Counted from the stretch's first letter, positions 10,166-24,009 are shown. The stretch: DNA of 64,000 nucleotides from Rachycentron canadum (GCA_038496675.1 CM076649.1:18096337-18160336); one strand, 5' to 3'. A program made the numbers and translations. The notes: generated by a model not told the origin, from the letters alone.

Positions 10166-13100
10166 GAAATATAGTGCACAACCAAATAGTATGAACAAAA
10201 AAAAGTAAGCACAGCAATGCAGTGACATGGACAGAGTGGTTCTGGGTTTCCATGTTGAACCTTCTTTCTTGAAGCCTTTGTTGTAAAGCAACAGAGAGGT
10301 CTGGGTTTCAGCATGTGTGATGAGGGTGTTTTGTATATGGCTTTGGAGTCGGGCCATTTAGTAATCATCACCACTCTTCTTTAGATATGTCAAAGACATG
10401 AGGGCCATGTGGGAAACTGCAAAGATGAGTTATTGCTGCTCGAGATGCCTTTTCATGTTGCGCTGAAACATGATGTACTTACAAAAGGAATACACTATCT
10501 GTGGTTTCCCATGCGCCTGCTACTCCCTCAGGAGTCAGTAATATTGTCAAAACTAAGTCTAGCCCCCAAATGATTTATACACCAATAGTGTGGTTTGTTT
10601 TTGTTACAAACATTGGTGACTTATTGTGCCTTTCACCAGGGGAACTGGAGTTGTGAGGCTCTGGCACCTTGAGTGAATGAGTAACTTTAAAGGCTGTTTG
10701 GAAAGGTCTCAGGGTGACCTTACGGGCAGGTTGGCCTTGTGACTGGGAACCAATGAACCTACATTTGCCTTCACTACTGACAGATGATGTGATCCAAACA
10801 ACAGCTTTGGCCCTGTCAGTCTGTTATGAGAACAGCAGCGCAACTATCACAACATCCTCACAGGCGAAAACATGTGAATGTGTGACTGGTTTTGATTGCA
10901 CAACACAGGTGTTATTGAAATGCACTCTTAAGAGCACACAGGTATGAAACTTCCAAATGATTGCTAATGCATTGTTCCACACATCTTGCAACAGCTCACT
11001 AAAGAGAATTGATGACCAACTGCAGAAACAATAAAACAGATCCACTGTATCGATAGTGACCTGCAAAATATTTGCCTTTGCTGAAAAGATCATTATCACG
11101 AGCTGCTCTGTGTACATGAAGAAAAGCCAATAAAGATTTGACATCACTTCTCACAGCAGACTGTTTTGAATTCCCTCAGGGAGGTTAGAGACAGGATGTA
11201 GGTCAGTGGGACCCCGATTTACCCCAAAGCAAAACTGCACAAGGAGAGAAAATCCCCATTTTATATCAACTAAGTCAGAGTCTCAGAGAAAAATCTGACC
11301 TAAATCTACCATCAAATACAGTAGCTAATTAAATCTTCATGGCAGAGACGGAGAGACATGGAGTATACAGACACTGTGCCTTTGCCCTCTTTGGCTGACC
11401 TGCCCTTCTACTCCAAAGAGAAAAAATAATAATTATTATTAGAAGTTTTATTTGCAGTGCCACAACTACTTCTGCTGCTGCTCTTATTATTATAATAATT
11501 ATTCTGAGAAAACCTGTCCTTAACGCCAGTCTGTCTTGGATTGTGCATGAATGAACATGTAGGTTCTTAATTATTATGCAGGTGTTATTTAGTTGGTAGT
11601 TACGGTTGGTTTTGCATGTTTGCCTCAGACCAACTTATGACTGTTCAATACTTGGAATTAGTCTTAACAGAGTGATGTAACAGTGTGAAGGTTTTTCCCA
11701 GGTTATTCTCAGGCTTTTTCCCAGGACATTATCTACTCAGATGTGAATGCAACAATTTGTAGGCAATAATCAGTCATGTAACTCTTTAATTATACCATTA
11801 TTGATTATTATTTTTGTTTTAATGTCTGCAAAGATTCTGGGAAATTCTTAATCATGCCCATTGTATTGGAACAAGCTTGGATCATTAACAAGAGACTGTT
11901 GTGAAAGTTAAATGTTGACTGTGCTCACCTAAGGTTAGTGTAGCTTCATGAATGAAACTACATTAATAGACAAAGACTTATCTGGCTTTTCACCAGCAGT
12001 TTCTATACATTTTTATCTCCATGAGAATATTTGTCTCTGCATATTTTACTACAGATACAACTGATATTAACTATATATAATAATAACTAATATTCCATTT
12101 TATATGGCATATTTTTGCCCATTTTGCAAGTTAGGCACATTTTTACAAAAGTGTAAATGGACAGGCCTATGCTACGTTGTGATTATATTATACGGAATAA
12201 ATCTGGAGAGGAGTGCATGTGTGTGTTTTGGGACACCAAGTGTGTGTATGGGGGGTGGATTAATATGAGTTCTAAATGGTTCTGACACAAATGGTTATGC
12301 ATATGCAGCAGTGGTAAGAGCGGCCCATAGGCCAAATCTGGCTTCAGAAAAAAAATTGCCCCCTTGATGGAAGCTTAAGTTTTTCATTTCATAGTTTATA
12401 TAAAAACATTTCACATGGTTTTTCATAAAGATAATAATATATATACAATATTAACGTGAAACCCAAGTGTGACGTGGTAACACCATCTAATATTTTCATG
12501 TGAACAGAGGCACGCAAACTGAGGCTACTGTGCAGTACAGACTTACAGCACAGTTTTGGTCCCACAGCTTTAGCCTACTGGACCACCATCTGTTTATGTC
12601 AACAACTGCACTTTTGCTCAACCATAAATAAAGTGGGTCACAGCTCTGCAAGTGAACTATCAATCACATCTGTAGTCTCGTAGTGCAACACAGAATATAC
12701 ATTTCTGTGTATGAGACTCTTTTTTGCCAAATGAATAATAACAGAAGTTGATATGATTCTGTCAGCTCAGATTTACTAATGGGAAAAAAATGTTTCTGAC
12801 CCCAGAGACATTTCCAGCACATCTATAAATCAATATCCTTCTTAAAAGAACAAAACATATGGGCCTGAGTGCACACCAGTGAACAATGCTGGAAAAAAAA
12901 AACTGTCCCATGATTGAACCTGATTGCACACCCTGATACACAACATCACACACCATATTCTTTTGCAATGATAATGTGTGATCATTCCTGCAGCTAACAG
13001 CAGAGTGTGATCTGCTATAGTGCTCATATAAAGCCTTCACCATTTCTCCATACGAGCTGGCATGATGTATTAGTTGCAGAGGTTTCCAAGACACAAGTGT

Positions 13101-14977
13101 GTAATATTAGGAACAGATGAGTCCCTCTGCAGGGGGCGGGAGGAAGGAAGGCACTTGAGAATCTCCAATCAAAAGTTCCTTTCTGAAGCCAGCGCAGCAC
13201 TGCTGGTTTTCTAGAAGCTCTGTTCCCACTGGGTCCATAAATAACATCCAAAGTACTGTACTGTATACTTGGCACATCTTATCTCTGTGGCCTATTAGAG
13301 GAAAAAAAACTTAAAGAGGAGAGACGTTCAAAGATAAACCACATACAGTTTGATTTCATATGCATATAAAGCAAATACTTAATACCTTTCATTTGCACAT
13401 CTTTTTTTTTTTAAACATTTATTAATCTTTTCATCACATCTATTTAGGTTTGACCATCAGGTCAAGAGGTTATGTCCACTTTAGCAGCTCATACACTGAT
13501 GACAAGCACATACTGTATATGGTTGCAGGGGAAAAAATGTTGTCAATCATTCTGTGGTCTTTTGTGTAAAACCCAGAATCTACATGAAAATGAAAAATTG
13601 GTCGTCTTTTGATATCCACAAAAGTCTAAAACAAAGGCCCAAAATGTATGATTGTGTATGGGCCGACAATGCTGAAAATGTTGCTAAGCTAACAGACTAG
13701 CCCATGAAAATAAAGCTAAGCTAACACAAATATTTGCATCACAAATAAAGAAACTGTCAGAGGAGTGAATGATGAATGAAAGTGTGATTCTTGCGTGATT
13801 GACATTTGGAAATAAATCAATACACCTTAAATGTCTATGTGAGGACATGACCATTCCATTTGTCGCTAACTTATATCACATATAATTTAGTGGCGCAAGG
13901 ATCATCAAGCAGTTAAAAAAATAAATAAATTGAAACAGAATTAAACCAAAATAAAAACTTGATAAAGAGATTGCCATAAAATAGGTGCACAGATTTTGTC
14001 ACGCACAGAAAACCATATTATTTGTCTAAGATTTACATGAAAAATCCAGCAAAAGGCTCCTACAGCACAAATAAGGCCAAGAGGTTCATGTTCAGTGCTT
14101 TCATTTCGCTAAGGTAACACCTAAGTCTAGTCAGCTAACACCTAGACTCTAAGTGGCTGGTGCTCTGTGACTGTACCCATCTGTCGCTCACAGAATCAAT
14201 ACCCTCAATTATGCACAACTTTAAGATTTATTAAAATATGTCAAATCATCATGCCCCATACAGTTTTTTTTTTAAATAGTTTTTTTATTCCAGGCTGTGA
14301 AATGGCCATTGGAGGAACTGCAGGTATTGGCTCTTCCATGGTCACGACTGACCATGACCTAATTTTGCCAACAGATGAATGTTGCAGGCTCTAGGGAGCA
14401 CCACCACGGGCCTGGAATTAAAATCTGTCAGCTTATCAAATAAACAAATATTTGCCATTAAGCATGGTGTTTGAGAAAAAACAGCTACGATCAATACTTT
14501 TACAAAATCTTCACATTCACTCTCACTGCTCTGAAAACCTAATTTTTGGCCACTGCAGCAGCTTGTTTCAGCAAAACAACCCACTGCTCCCCACCTGCAC
14601 AACACAGCAGCAAACATCAGAAACACACAATTAGCATCTAGCTGGTGAACATTTGGAGCATTTAGTAGCTAATGAGTCAGATATTTTCCTCAGGAGTTGA
14701 TAGAAATTTAAAAAACGGATCAAAGGGAGAGTGAATACTGGACTTACCCCTGATAGCCAGAAACACAACTTGTGAATGACAATGATGCAGCTGGATGTGT
14801 AAATAAGCAACTGTTAATAACAGGTTCAGCATATCAACTTTAAAGGTGATGATGTGTCAATTTTATGCTCACAACTTTTCTTGTGCTGCCTCCAAGTGGG
14901 TAAGAAATCAGCAGGTTTAAAATAGAAGGGCACTCAAGAGAGTGGAGGACTGTTGGAGGAATTTATTTCTTTCAAAA
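10166..14977. other. non-coding stretch with AT-rich palindromic patch
   Basis: No exon recognised. An AT-rich patch at 11425-11510 has TAATAATTATTATT-type sequence on both sides of a CTGCTGCTG core and could fold back. At about 12318-12342 there is a GGCCCATAGGCCAAATCTGGC string of the kind seen in hAT-type relics. A T-run lies near 13402-13412. Clusters of 'gctaagctaac' near 13665-13730 may be fragments of the same kind of repeat as at 9.8 kb. Confidence 0.5.
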
Positions 14978-15112
14978 AATCTGCCCTAAAATTTAATGGG
15001 CTCTTCTCTGGCCCATCTCTCCACCAAGTTTGGTGTAAATCACTTCATTACTTGCCGTGTAATTGTGCTGACACGAGTGAAAACATAACCTCCTTGGCAG
15101 AGGCAACGAATG
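14978..15112 (-). repeat. teleost dispersed repeat fragment, reverse orientation
   Basis: Read on the minus strand this gives, in order: a GCCAAGGAGGTTATGTTTTC motif, ACTCGTGTCAGCAC, CACCAAACTTGGTGGAGAG, a GGGCCAGAGAAGAGCCCATT segment and AAATTTTAGGGCAG. These are the landmarks of a widespread teleost repeat that begins near an 'aaggaggttatg' box. It is non-coding, and the middle portion is shortened relative to what I remember of the family. Confidence 0.65.
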
Positions 15113-17199
15113 ACTTTCTGACGCTGTATCGTAGTCACTGATTTATTTAACAGCACGTCTCTATTCAGCGAACAGTCTGTGGTGTTGGAGAAGCTGTTCC
15201 TTGCTCTCGTCTAACACCTGACGCAGGATGACAGCAGGTCTGGAGCGGCAGATAAAAGCTGCTGTGATGAGAGTTCGTTCATAATGAGAACAGTGATCGT
15301 GAACCAGCATCCGTGACTACAGTGTTGACAGGTCATCCAACAGCCACATCTCACACTTACACCCTGGTACTAACTGTTCATGCATGGTTGATGAGCATGG
15401 GAGCAACATGAGCATTATTCATTTTGAGAATAGGACAAAAGCACTGTCAATCATTTGTACTTTAATGTCATACATAAATTCAAATTCTATCACTGAAGTC
15501 AAAAATAAAACTTACTATGGTTACTTTTACTGGAAAAGCCAAAAACACTTTCTATTCAGTCATCTATCACAACTGATTTTTCAAAATAATACACCCAGAC
15601 TATGGGATTAAACCTGAGACTGGATTCCTTCTCAGTTACTTCAGTCAAACCCAGTGAGGGTTTCATGAATTCCTGCAGAAAGCGAAATCAGATTTCAATT
15701 CAACCGAGACAGACGATCTCAGAGTGCAAGAGGAAGTCACATTTCTGTGCCACTTGCTCACCGCAGAGTCGCTGGGTTAGCTGCTCAGTGGCCACTCTGC
15801 CTCCATTTGTGTCACATCATATGTAGGCGACTGCGGTTGAAGGTGACAGCATAGTCGATTGGGATGGGGACACATGCAGTTGCTTCTCTCTTTTAGCCCC
15901 GGTGTGCAATTTTTATGCATCTTCAGTAAACATAGACGAACATAGAAGTCTACCTCAATAGTTGACTTATATTTGAGTCTGGTAATGGTGACATAAATGT
16001 ATATAAACGAGCGTCTGTAATTCTTCTCATAAGGTTAATACTAAATCTCTCTCAGCCACAGAAATCCCATTTATTCATTACTGTACATTAAAGGGCTGTT
16101 TTGGCTTGAGTTCAGTTCACATTTGTCCTATCTCCCAGGTGTACAATGCAATAATATTCAAAATAGGTCAGCTCAAGATTAATACTTGGATACTATAAAT
16201 TTAGTGTGCGGAGTGGTTTTTCCACAGACCTATAAAAGGAAAATAAGGATATGTTCAGTCTTCTGTTGCTCAATTAATCTCAAGAGAATACAGAACATTT
16301 TTGCACAAGAGTAGGAAGCTGTGACCCTTTTGTTTTAAATAAATGATTAACATAGTAACGGAGACTGTGATCATTAGGAAAGTGACACTCATTTGTGATT
16401 GCTTGTCCATGTGAAAACAAAACATAACAACAATACAATACGTACAACACTAGAAACACAACAATTTCTTCCTGATTTTGCTGCTCATTTTGATTTGCTA
16501 TCTCAATACCTGCTCAACCCAGTACCAGATCATATCAGTCGAACAATACTTTCTGTTTTACCTCCAAAACAGTTAAATGATAATAACATAAAAGTCTTAC
16601 TGAGCAAAGAAATGAAGAAGTTTTAACATTTAATTCATGCTTTCATGCCCAAGTCTCTGTAATCTCCTGTTTATCCAGTTGGAGAGTGTGGGCAGTGGTG
16701 CAGCAGTGAAACCAGACCAGAACCAGCAGAGAGATGACATCTGGGTGGTGAGATCTCTGCTGACACAGAGACAGTTCTCAAATATAGTTCATTTTCCTGA
16801 TTTCTCTGTCTGAAAAATGTCATTTTCATGTCAGGTTGTTATGTGGTTTGTATAAAATGGAGCCAATAGTTATGCCAGAATGGGGCCAAAGAATTGATCA
16901 TTATCTGTTCACTTCACCACTTGGAGTGAATAGACTGGTCTCCAAAAATGGGCAGGGAGTACAGCCATGTGACACAGATACTGGGAATAACACAGGAAGT
17001 GCACCATCTCCTTTCTCAACTATCTCTGGTGTTACCAGACCGACATATGTGGTGGTGGTGTTGCATATGAAGTCAATACAAAGACACAAGTTCACTCAAG
17101 GCCCTGCAAACTGAGCCATTTCATTTTCAGCAGAATATTCATCCTTGAGCTATAGGAAACTTTATCCTCGCCTTCATCAAAATTTGGTTGAGAATGTTG
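15113..17199. other. non-coding stretch
   Basis: AT-rich unique-looking DNA with no exon, RNA gene or clear repeat that I can support. Short open frames on the plus strand (around 15.4-15.8 kb, 16.4-16.6 kb and 16.8-17.1 kb) lack family likeness. Confidence 0.5.
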
Positions 17200-17850
17200 C
17201 TGATGTAAAAACCAGTTGCAGGGCTGTTTGGAAAACTACATCTCAGTCACAACAGAGCGCTGCAGAAATGAGTTCTCAAACCTGGAAATGAGTTAGCTTT
17301 TTTGAATTTGCAGCTCCTTTGTCCCAAAGTCAGTGGGTCCAAATGGGTCTTGGGTCTGAAAAAAAGCTCAGTGGCATAACATAACATAAGCTTCAGACAT
17401 TTCCACATTATAGTGTACAATGTAAAATTGTAAAAATGCTTTTATCTGTCTTAAAAAAGGCAGTTGGCTAAATGAGACATCAATATGAATGTCATTGATA
17501 TTAAAAACCATGATGCTGAGCCTTTGCAACCTCAACTATACGTAGCTTTAAGGTAAGGAGGATGGCGGCACTCATATTTAAATAGTCTTGATGTTTAATA
17601 TGGAGACATTAAGAATTAATAACAGCTAACTGCCCCTTATTAAACGTCAAGACTATTCAAATGTGAGTTCTGGTGTCTACTACGAGTACCGACACGGCAA
17701 CTTTGTAGTTGTGTGCACCGCCTGCTTTCTTCATATACACAACTTTTAAGTTGTGTATTTTTTTTGTTGTAGGCTGTAAACATGCTTTAAGTTGGATATT
17801 TCAACAAGGGAGTCCAGGAGGTTGCCGCTTGAGTCTGTTTTTATGTTTCC
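17200..17850 (+). repeat. teleost dispersed repeat with internal hairpin
   Basis: Landmarks in order: GCAGAAATGAGTTCTCAAACC; CATAACATAAGCTTCAGACATT; TATACGTAGCTTTAAGGTAAGG; an inverted repeat at 17570-17600 / 17638-17668; CTACGAGTACCGACACGGC; ACACAACTTTTAAGTTGTGT; and GGAGGTTGCCGCTTG at the end. This order matches a percomorph repeat I know from many fish genomic sequences. It is about 650 bp here and non-coding. The 82-codon open frame within it is part of the repeat, not a gene. Confidence 0.68.
17570..17668. repeat. imperfect 31-bp inverted repeat (hairpin) inside dispersed repeat
   Basis: The left arm at 17570-17600 and the right arm at 17638-17668 are reverse complements with three mismatches, around a TAGTCTTGATGTTTAATA core. 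The spacer is 37 bp. The whole sits in the middle of the 17.2-17.85 kb repeat, so it is probably a structural feature of that family, perhaps an embedded MITE. Confidence 0.8.
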
Positions 17851-19359
17851 AGCTACAGCTAACACACAGAAGTCTGAGCAATTGTACAGTCTGGGGTGAA
17901 CAAATGCAGACAAGAAAAACACTTTCTTTTCAATTCACACACATAAGAAAAGGTTAAAAATGCCTTTGTGCAGCATCAGGGAGGAGGAGGATGGGGTAGA
18001 CGGTTGAATGCAGCATCTCACTCATCAGCATTGGTGGGCAAAAAAAATCTTATTTGTCTCTGTTATCTTTTTATTTATTTATTCTTTAACTCACCCTTGT
18101 CACAGTTTTGCACTGGGAAAGACCACCTTGGTGCAAGGTTAGGTTGAGTTGCACTGTGGGTAATGTAGGCACCAGGTTTTGAAGAAGAATGAAGTAAAAA
18201 AAAAAAAAGAAGACAAAATTTCTAGTTCTGCTGCATTGATTTTTATCATTTTTTTAACAGTCTGCTGTGCTGCATTGTGGGTCTAATGCAGTCCTCTTAT
18301 AATCCTAAAAATTAAACCAAAAAATGTGAAAACAAAATGCCTCTAGAGGAGAGGAATTACATTACATTGATTATATGCAAAACATATTTCATGACCTCAG
18401 TCACTTCTTCATAGAATAATTAGAACCATTCGTCCAAATATCTTTTTTTTTTTTTCTCTCAGGAGTTTCTTGGGACCATTCCAGAGAAGTGATTAGTTAA
18501 ACAACATACATTAGGTGACAAATACCGGGATTCAAAACAAGAATAATGGACTGGCCGTGTCATGATTGCATATGTGATCAAGGACAAAAATAAACAGCCT
18601 GATTGGAACAGCCAAACCAGTTATTCCAGCAGCACACCAACGAGAGGGGTTCACTGAGGGATAACTCAATATACACGGAAACAAGGCAATGGTCTGTGTA
18701 AGTAACATTAGGAGCTAATCGGAAACAAGCCCCTTCTAATTAGCCATTACCAAAATAACAGACTGAGGTCATAGTTATTGCATTCCCTTATGGGGAACAC
18801 TGGTCTGGGTTTGACTCAATTTGAACGGTTGCTGAACTGAATTATTTTTAGACTGAGGGTTTCAAACGCAGCCTTCATCAGAACAGATGCCCACATAATC
18901 AAAGTGACTTTTGTGATTTTATTTGATGTTACTTATTGTGGAGTCAGTTTAAATGAATACAAATGAAAGAGGCAATTAATGATGATGTTTAATTGTTCAT
19001 TTCGCCATATTTTTCTTATGTTCCTGATGTGGAGATCACTTGTGAGGAAATTAATATATTCAAGAATGCAACACAGTTTAATTTTGTTTTCATTAAGCTG
19101 TTTAAGGCCCCTGAAAAGTTATCATCTCAATTAGCCTTTCTCTATAAGCAATGTGGTCCAAAACAAACATCCAGTTCTCTGCCAAATAACCAATAACAGT
19201 TTTCAAATCAAATCAAAAAAGGTGATGTTATGTACATCTGTGCACCAATCAAAGTGTAGAAATGCTTGACAATTGAGGTTGAGGTTGTTGGAGTTTTTGA
19301 GTTTTTCTCTTTAAATAGACAAGCAGAAGTTACTTTTTTTTTAACATTAATGGTCCCAT
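17851..19359. other. non-coding stretch with candidate conserved element
   Basis: Poly-A and poly-T runs occur at about 18196-18208 and 18443-18455. From about 18520 to 18880 the sequence is complex, lacks repeats and carries homeodomain-type motifs (CTAATTAGCC, GAATTATTTTTAG) and TGATTGCATATG. No exon recognised. Confidence 0.4.
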
Positions 19360-19635
19360 ATTTTACACTTCTGACAACAGCAGGAGACTCTGAGCCTCTC
19401 TTCTGATTGGCTGACTGCTTTTTGAGATATCAATAAAAATATACCAGATTTCATGGAAACACTCAGAGAAACTGAATCCTGCAAGGCTGAATGGCTCAAT
19501 TTCTGAATACAGGCTGTGAGCATTTCTCTGTGGACTGAGACCATCGCTACTTTCACTGTATTAATATAGAACATTGACTGCTTTATAATCAAAAATGACA
19601 TGAACATCTCACTTAATACGATATAGAACCTTTAA
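19360..19635 (-). repeat. probable teleost dispersed repeat relic
   Basis: On the minus strand: AAGGTTCTATATCGTATT; GCAGTCAATGTTCTATATTA; GTCTCAGTCCACAGAGAAATG; CTCACAGCCTGTATTCAG; GCCAATCAGAAGAGAGGCTC; and a TATGGGACC end. The order resembles a repeat I have seen repeatedly in fish genomes, but I cannot name its class. The 86-codon minus-strand open frame here is therefore not taken as a gene. Confidence 0.45.
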
Positions 19636-19639
19636 CTTT

Positions 19640-22600
19640 TACTGCTTATTTAGTCATGAACATTGCACAGATTTCTGGAGAAAAGCGTACGTTTCTGTAG
19701 TTCAGTCATGCTATGACATGTTAAGATGCATGTTATCTGCAGCCATTATTTACTTTATTCACCTGAAAGAAAGCTGTCTGTTGTCATACACAAAAAATAC
19801 ATACCTGGCCACGCAAAAGATTTCTCTCAGGAAAGGTCTGCCAGATAGCTGTAGCATGTGTATAACTATATGTGTACATGTATTATAATGAGTCATTACC
19901 TTGAATTATTATTTTTTTGATTGGCAAACTGTACGTTTTAAAGAAAAAAAGAAATGACTTCATCAGGATCACACTATTGCAGGGCTGCTTATACCTACAC
20001 CTCTCACTGTCCCACTTCAGATGCCTGAGAGGCAAATACCTGAACTCCATTTGGTGCAAAGGAGACTTTGCCTGCCAATGCTGCTGCTGCTGCTCTACCT
20101 GGCCAGACCAGATGGGAATGGAGATAATGTCTCTGCTTCTGTTCTCTAGAGTGGTGTGAAAGCAAATAAATCTCCACTCCACAGCTGAAGACAACCTTTC
20201 TGTAAACACTGTCCAAAAAAAAAAAAAAAAAAGCCTACTTTATTTTATTTGGCTATTTTAGATGCTGGTTGTTCTACTGTGGATCATGGTGCAAGATAAA
20301 TCTCACACAGGAACAGTGTGTGGGCTGGACCCAAAATAACACACGGTGGCTTTGGTTTAAAAATATTTTGTGCAAAAATATGTTAATTCTTTGTACAAAA
20401 CACAAGTATCCTATTTAGCATTCTGGTTTCTGACCTACTTGTTACACACAAATGAGCAAGGCTTGAATAACTTCTGTATTTTGCAGAAGAATATGAAAAT
20501 TTATTAATTAATGTCAAGGATGTCCTGGTTTATATCTCTGTACACATTGTACATTGCTTTTGGCTGCTGTAGTGACATACTATAGTGTAAATATGTTATG
20601 TAAATTTGATATGCAAGGTGGTATACAAACAAAGACAAAAGTAGCAGAAATTTTATACATGAACTTTTCCTGTTCATGTGTAAAAATCATCTCTGTCAGC
20701 TATATGCCCTCATTATAATAATGTATAGACAAAGGCTTGGTCACCTCAGGTCTGTGATGAAGCCTGAAGACAATCTGAGCCAAACTTTAATAAAAGTTGT
20801 ATTAAGGAGATGAAATTTAAAGGGTGATTTTGAACCTATGTACTACAAATTACATATTTACATCACCGCTAAGCACTCCGTAAACCACATTGCATTGTTT
20901 TAGAAATGTGATTGTATTTTTTTTGACATCTAATAGTTTAGTAATAGTTTAGTTTACATTTATTCCATTAGACTATTGAATTTCCTTGGGTTGTGTAATA
21001 CATTACTGTAAATATCAAGTCTGCATTCTTTTTTGTTAAAGTTATGTTATTGTTGAAGATTACACATTGTTATCATGTAAAATTTTTTGAATGGAAACCA
21101 ATGGCTACCTGGAATGACAAATAAAACACATCAAAATAAATCCAAAAACACTGGGAGGACCATTTAAGAAGGGTAAAAGATGAAAAAACCCAAATACCAA
21201 AATATTTGGGTTTGAACCACATTGAAAGTTTGATTTAAACATAAAACAGAAATAATGAGAAAACACACACACTCTCACAAATAAAAAGTATGACTTGTCA
21301 AGTTCTGTGGACCGATTAGGATTTAAGCCATATTGCCACTGCTTATGTTTCTATATTGCATGCTTTATTATGATAGCTGTTTCTTTCCATTCCTATTTCT
21401 TGCCATGATTAACTATTCCAAGTATACTGGCATTACACACACCCGACAGGTCATTTACTCAAGACATACTAATAATACCATCTGCATTAGCTGTGGCATG
21501 AATATCTCCCTCTGTCTTAAACCATGAAGGAAAAAAGCAAATCAATTCAGTTAACGTCACTGTGCCGCCAAATTTTTCCAGATTCAGATTTTCTCTTTTT
21601 ACTCTGGACCTTGCTGTCAAATACCTTCTATTTCAAATACCGGGTATTTCAAATACCTGGAAATACCTTCTGCCGAAGAAACAGCTCCTGTTAATGGTGC
21701 ATTCTCTGGATTATCCAAAACAGCAGGGACAAGTCCTGATCTATCAGATTTATATGAAGAGACAGGTTGAATGCTGAGGTCAGCTCAAGCAGAACTAACA
21801 CTTCTCACAGAATCCATTGGGACATCATTAGTAACTTTGAGAATGGCAGTTTGAGTGCTGTGATGCTTATTAAAACCAGACTTTTCTCTTTAAAAAAAAA
21901 AAAAAAACATGTGTGCAGCAATCAATCAATAACAGTTTAATATATATGACACCTTTCTGAGACACCTCAGTGGTTTTGTTTTCCAAATAAAAATTATGAG
22001 CATGTAATGAGCTTGATAATGATCATTCAGGAAGCAATCTCTACTCTTATGGAGCCTCACTAATTTTTTATTTTTTTTTTTTTGCATTTTGTGTGCTTGA
22101 CATTAAAGTTCCATCTGACTTCTTTTTGTTTTAATCTAAAGTCTGTTATCAACACATTCATATTCATGATGTTATTTTTACCTCACTTGTTTTTATCTAT
22201 AATATGATTTGACATGCTAAATATTCGATGCTCAGTATCCCAGTGATACTTTGTGGAAACTCGGAGATGGCGGTTTTATACAGAGCAATGATGTGTCCTC
22301 TGGTCTGTGTGAGCTGTCCATCTGGCTGCCCCGGTGCCCCCCAGGTCAGATGTTGATTCTGCAGCAGGTCCAAATCTGTGATCTTCAAGGAAGACTAAAT
22401 AAGGCGTTGTGGTGTAATCCTTTCATGCCACATATAATAAAGCTCTGGGGCTGCATACACAATCCTCACACCAGATGGGGCTTAAATAGCTTGCATATCC
22501 TGCCACTTTTATCTGGACGTTCTCCAGCATAGCTTTAAGTTAGCCAATGATGTCATGGCTCTCAGTGTTGTGGCCAGACAAGCGTTTTTGTTATAAAGAA

Positions 22601-23649
22601 CTGTGTCAACATCTTTGCTTGTGAGAACAACCACAAGAAAGGTATCACTTTGACATAAAACAAGTTTTTACAAAGTAAAACAGCTCCCCAGTCCTGCTTA
22701 CAAATCTGCTTAAATTCATTGACTTTGTTCTTTGAGGATCGCAGCAGAGAACTACTGCTGTGCTCATAAATCATAACATCTGTGGGAAATTCAATGTTTC
22801 TGGCCTGTATAATGTGGAAAAATTTCACATAGTTAAATCATTGTGATTGAGAAATTTAAGGGCCTCTCACCAAATTACATTTTTCTGACTTTATAATGTG
22901 GATTGGGGCCTACGTGGATAAGATAAAGTTAGGATTTAAGGACCATCCCACTGATTTTACAAATTATAATCAATTTATCCATCATAGAAAGCACTACTCA
23001 CCATGATATAATAAGGGAGCAGGCAAACCACTTATATCCTGACTAGAATAGTCTCTATTGCCAAAGATAGCAGTTGCATGACACATGTCTTGCTTATACA
23101 TTGAAACAGCCAATTGTCTGGTTTGTAACAGGTAAACATTATGTGAGAGTCAGAGTCATGTCATGTCATTCTGGATTGAGCTGTAAAAGAAGTTGGTGTT
23201 GTGAAACCTTGTGCATGTGCAGTAGAATAAACGTTTTAAACCTTATTTTTGTGGCAAAGTCACAAAATGTCTTTCAAGTCAAGTCATAGCTCTCCCATTC
23301 ATTTAGAGAGGTGCCTGATGTTGCCAAGATGGCTGCTGAGTGGTGAGACTTGCCTGTAAAGGCTTTGGTCTGAGATAAACCTGACACTGTGGTGGTGGTC
23401 ACCAGGTGATGTCACCAGGATTATCTCAGGTTAAAGACTAAAACTATTAAGTGGAAGTGTAAAGTCTGAAAGACATGGGCATTTACCAGGCAGGGAGAGT
23501 TGCATCATGCTATCAAGTTGTATTATGGGAATTGTAGGCTCACCCATATTAGGGATCAGATCATAAACCTGGGCTGCTTTCATATCTTGTTTTGCCATGC
23601 TTGATAATTACCCCATGGATGCTGTTGGCCTGATAGATTATTGGTCAGT
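19640..23649. other. non-coding stretch
   Basis: AT-rich sequence with homopolymer runs (A18 at about 20214-20232, A-run near 21892-21907, T-run near 22068-22083). CAATCAATCAAT near 21921 could be the edge of a small repeat relic. No exon, RNA gene or named element supported. Confidence 0.5.
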
Positions 23650-23867
23650 CGACAAGATTGAAATAACTTCAACAGCAGTTGGATGGTTTGCCCTGACCTT
23701 CTGTACAGATATTCATGGTTCCCAGAAAATTAAGCTTATCATCTTTGACGATCCCCTGCCAATTCATCTAGTGCCACCAGGAGGCTGTAATTTGTGGTTG
23801 TGAGTGAAATGTCCTAACAGCTATGGGCTGTGTGGCCTTGAAATTTGGTACAGAAATCTGTGGCTGA
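23650..23867 (+). repeat. teleost dispersed repeat fragment ('agcatgctaac' family, 5' part)
   Basis: It contains GTACAGATATTCATGGTTCCCAG, GATCCCCTGCCAATTCATCTAG, TGCCACCAGGAGGCTGTAA, GTGAGTGAAATGTC and TTGAAATTTGGTACAGAAA. These landmarks come from one abundant percomorph repeat whose later part contains AGCATGCTAAC. Other pieces of the same family lie at 30030-30520 (+) and 31880-32115 (-). Confidence 0.65.
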
Positions 23868-24009
23868 GGCGGCATGGTGATGCAGTGGTTAGCACTGTCG
23901 CCTCGCAGAAGTCTCTGGTTTTGAACCTGCAGCCTGGGGCCTTTCTGTGTGTAGTTTGGATGTTCCCCCTGTGCTTGTGTTCCCTCTGGGTACTCCAGCT
24001 TCCTCCCAT
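23868..24009 (+). mobile_element. truncated tRNA-derived SINE (V-SINE / DANA-like)
   Basis: It begins GGCGGCATGGTGATGCAGTGG (A-box region) and continues TTAGCACTGTCGCCTCGCAGAA, a GGTTTTGAACCTG B-box remnant, then the conserved central segment CTTTCTGTGTGTAGTTTGGATG to TACTCCAGCTTCCTCCCA. This order is diagnostic of the fish V-SINE type, for example zebrafish DANA. The copy stops after about 140 bp, so the 3' tail is missing. The B-box is mutated, so it is probably inactive. Confidence 0.8.

Noticed and set aside
11425..11510. AT-rich fold-back as a structured element
   Set aside because: The pairing is made of AAT/ATT simple sequence, which pairs with itself trivially.
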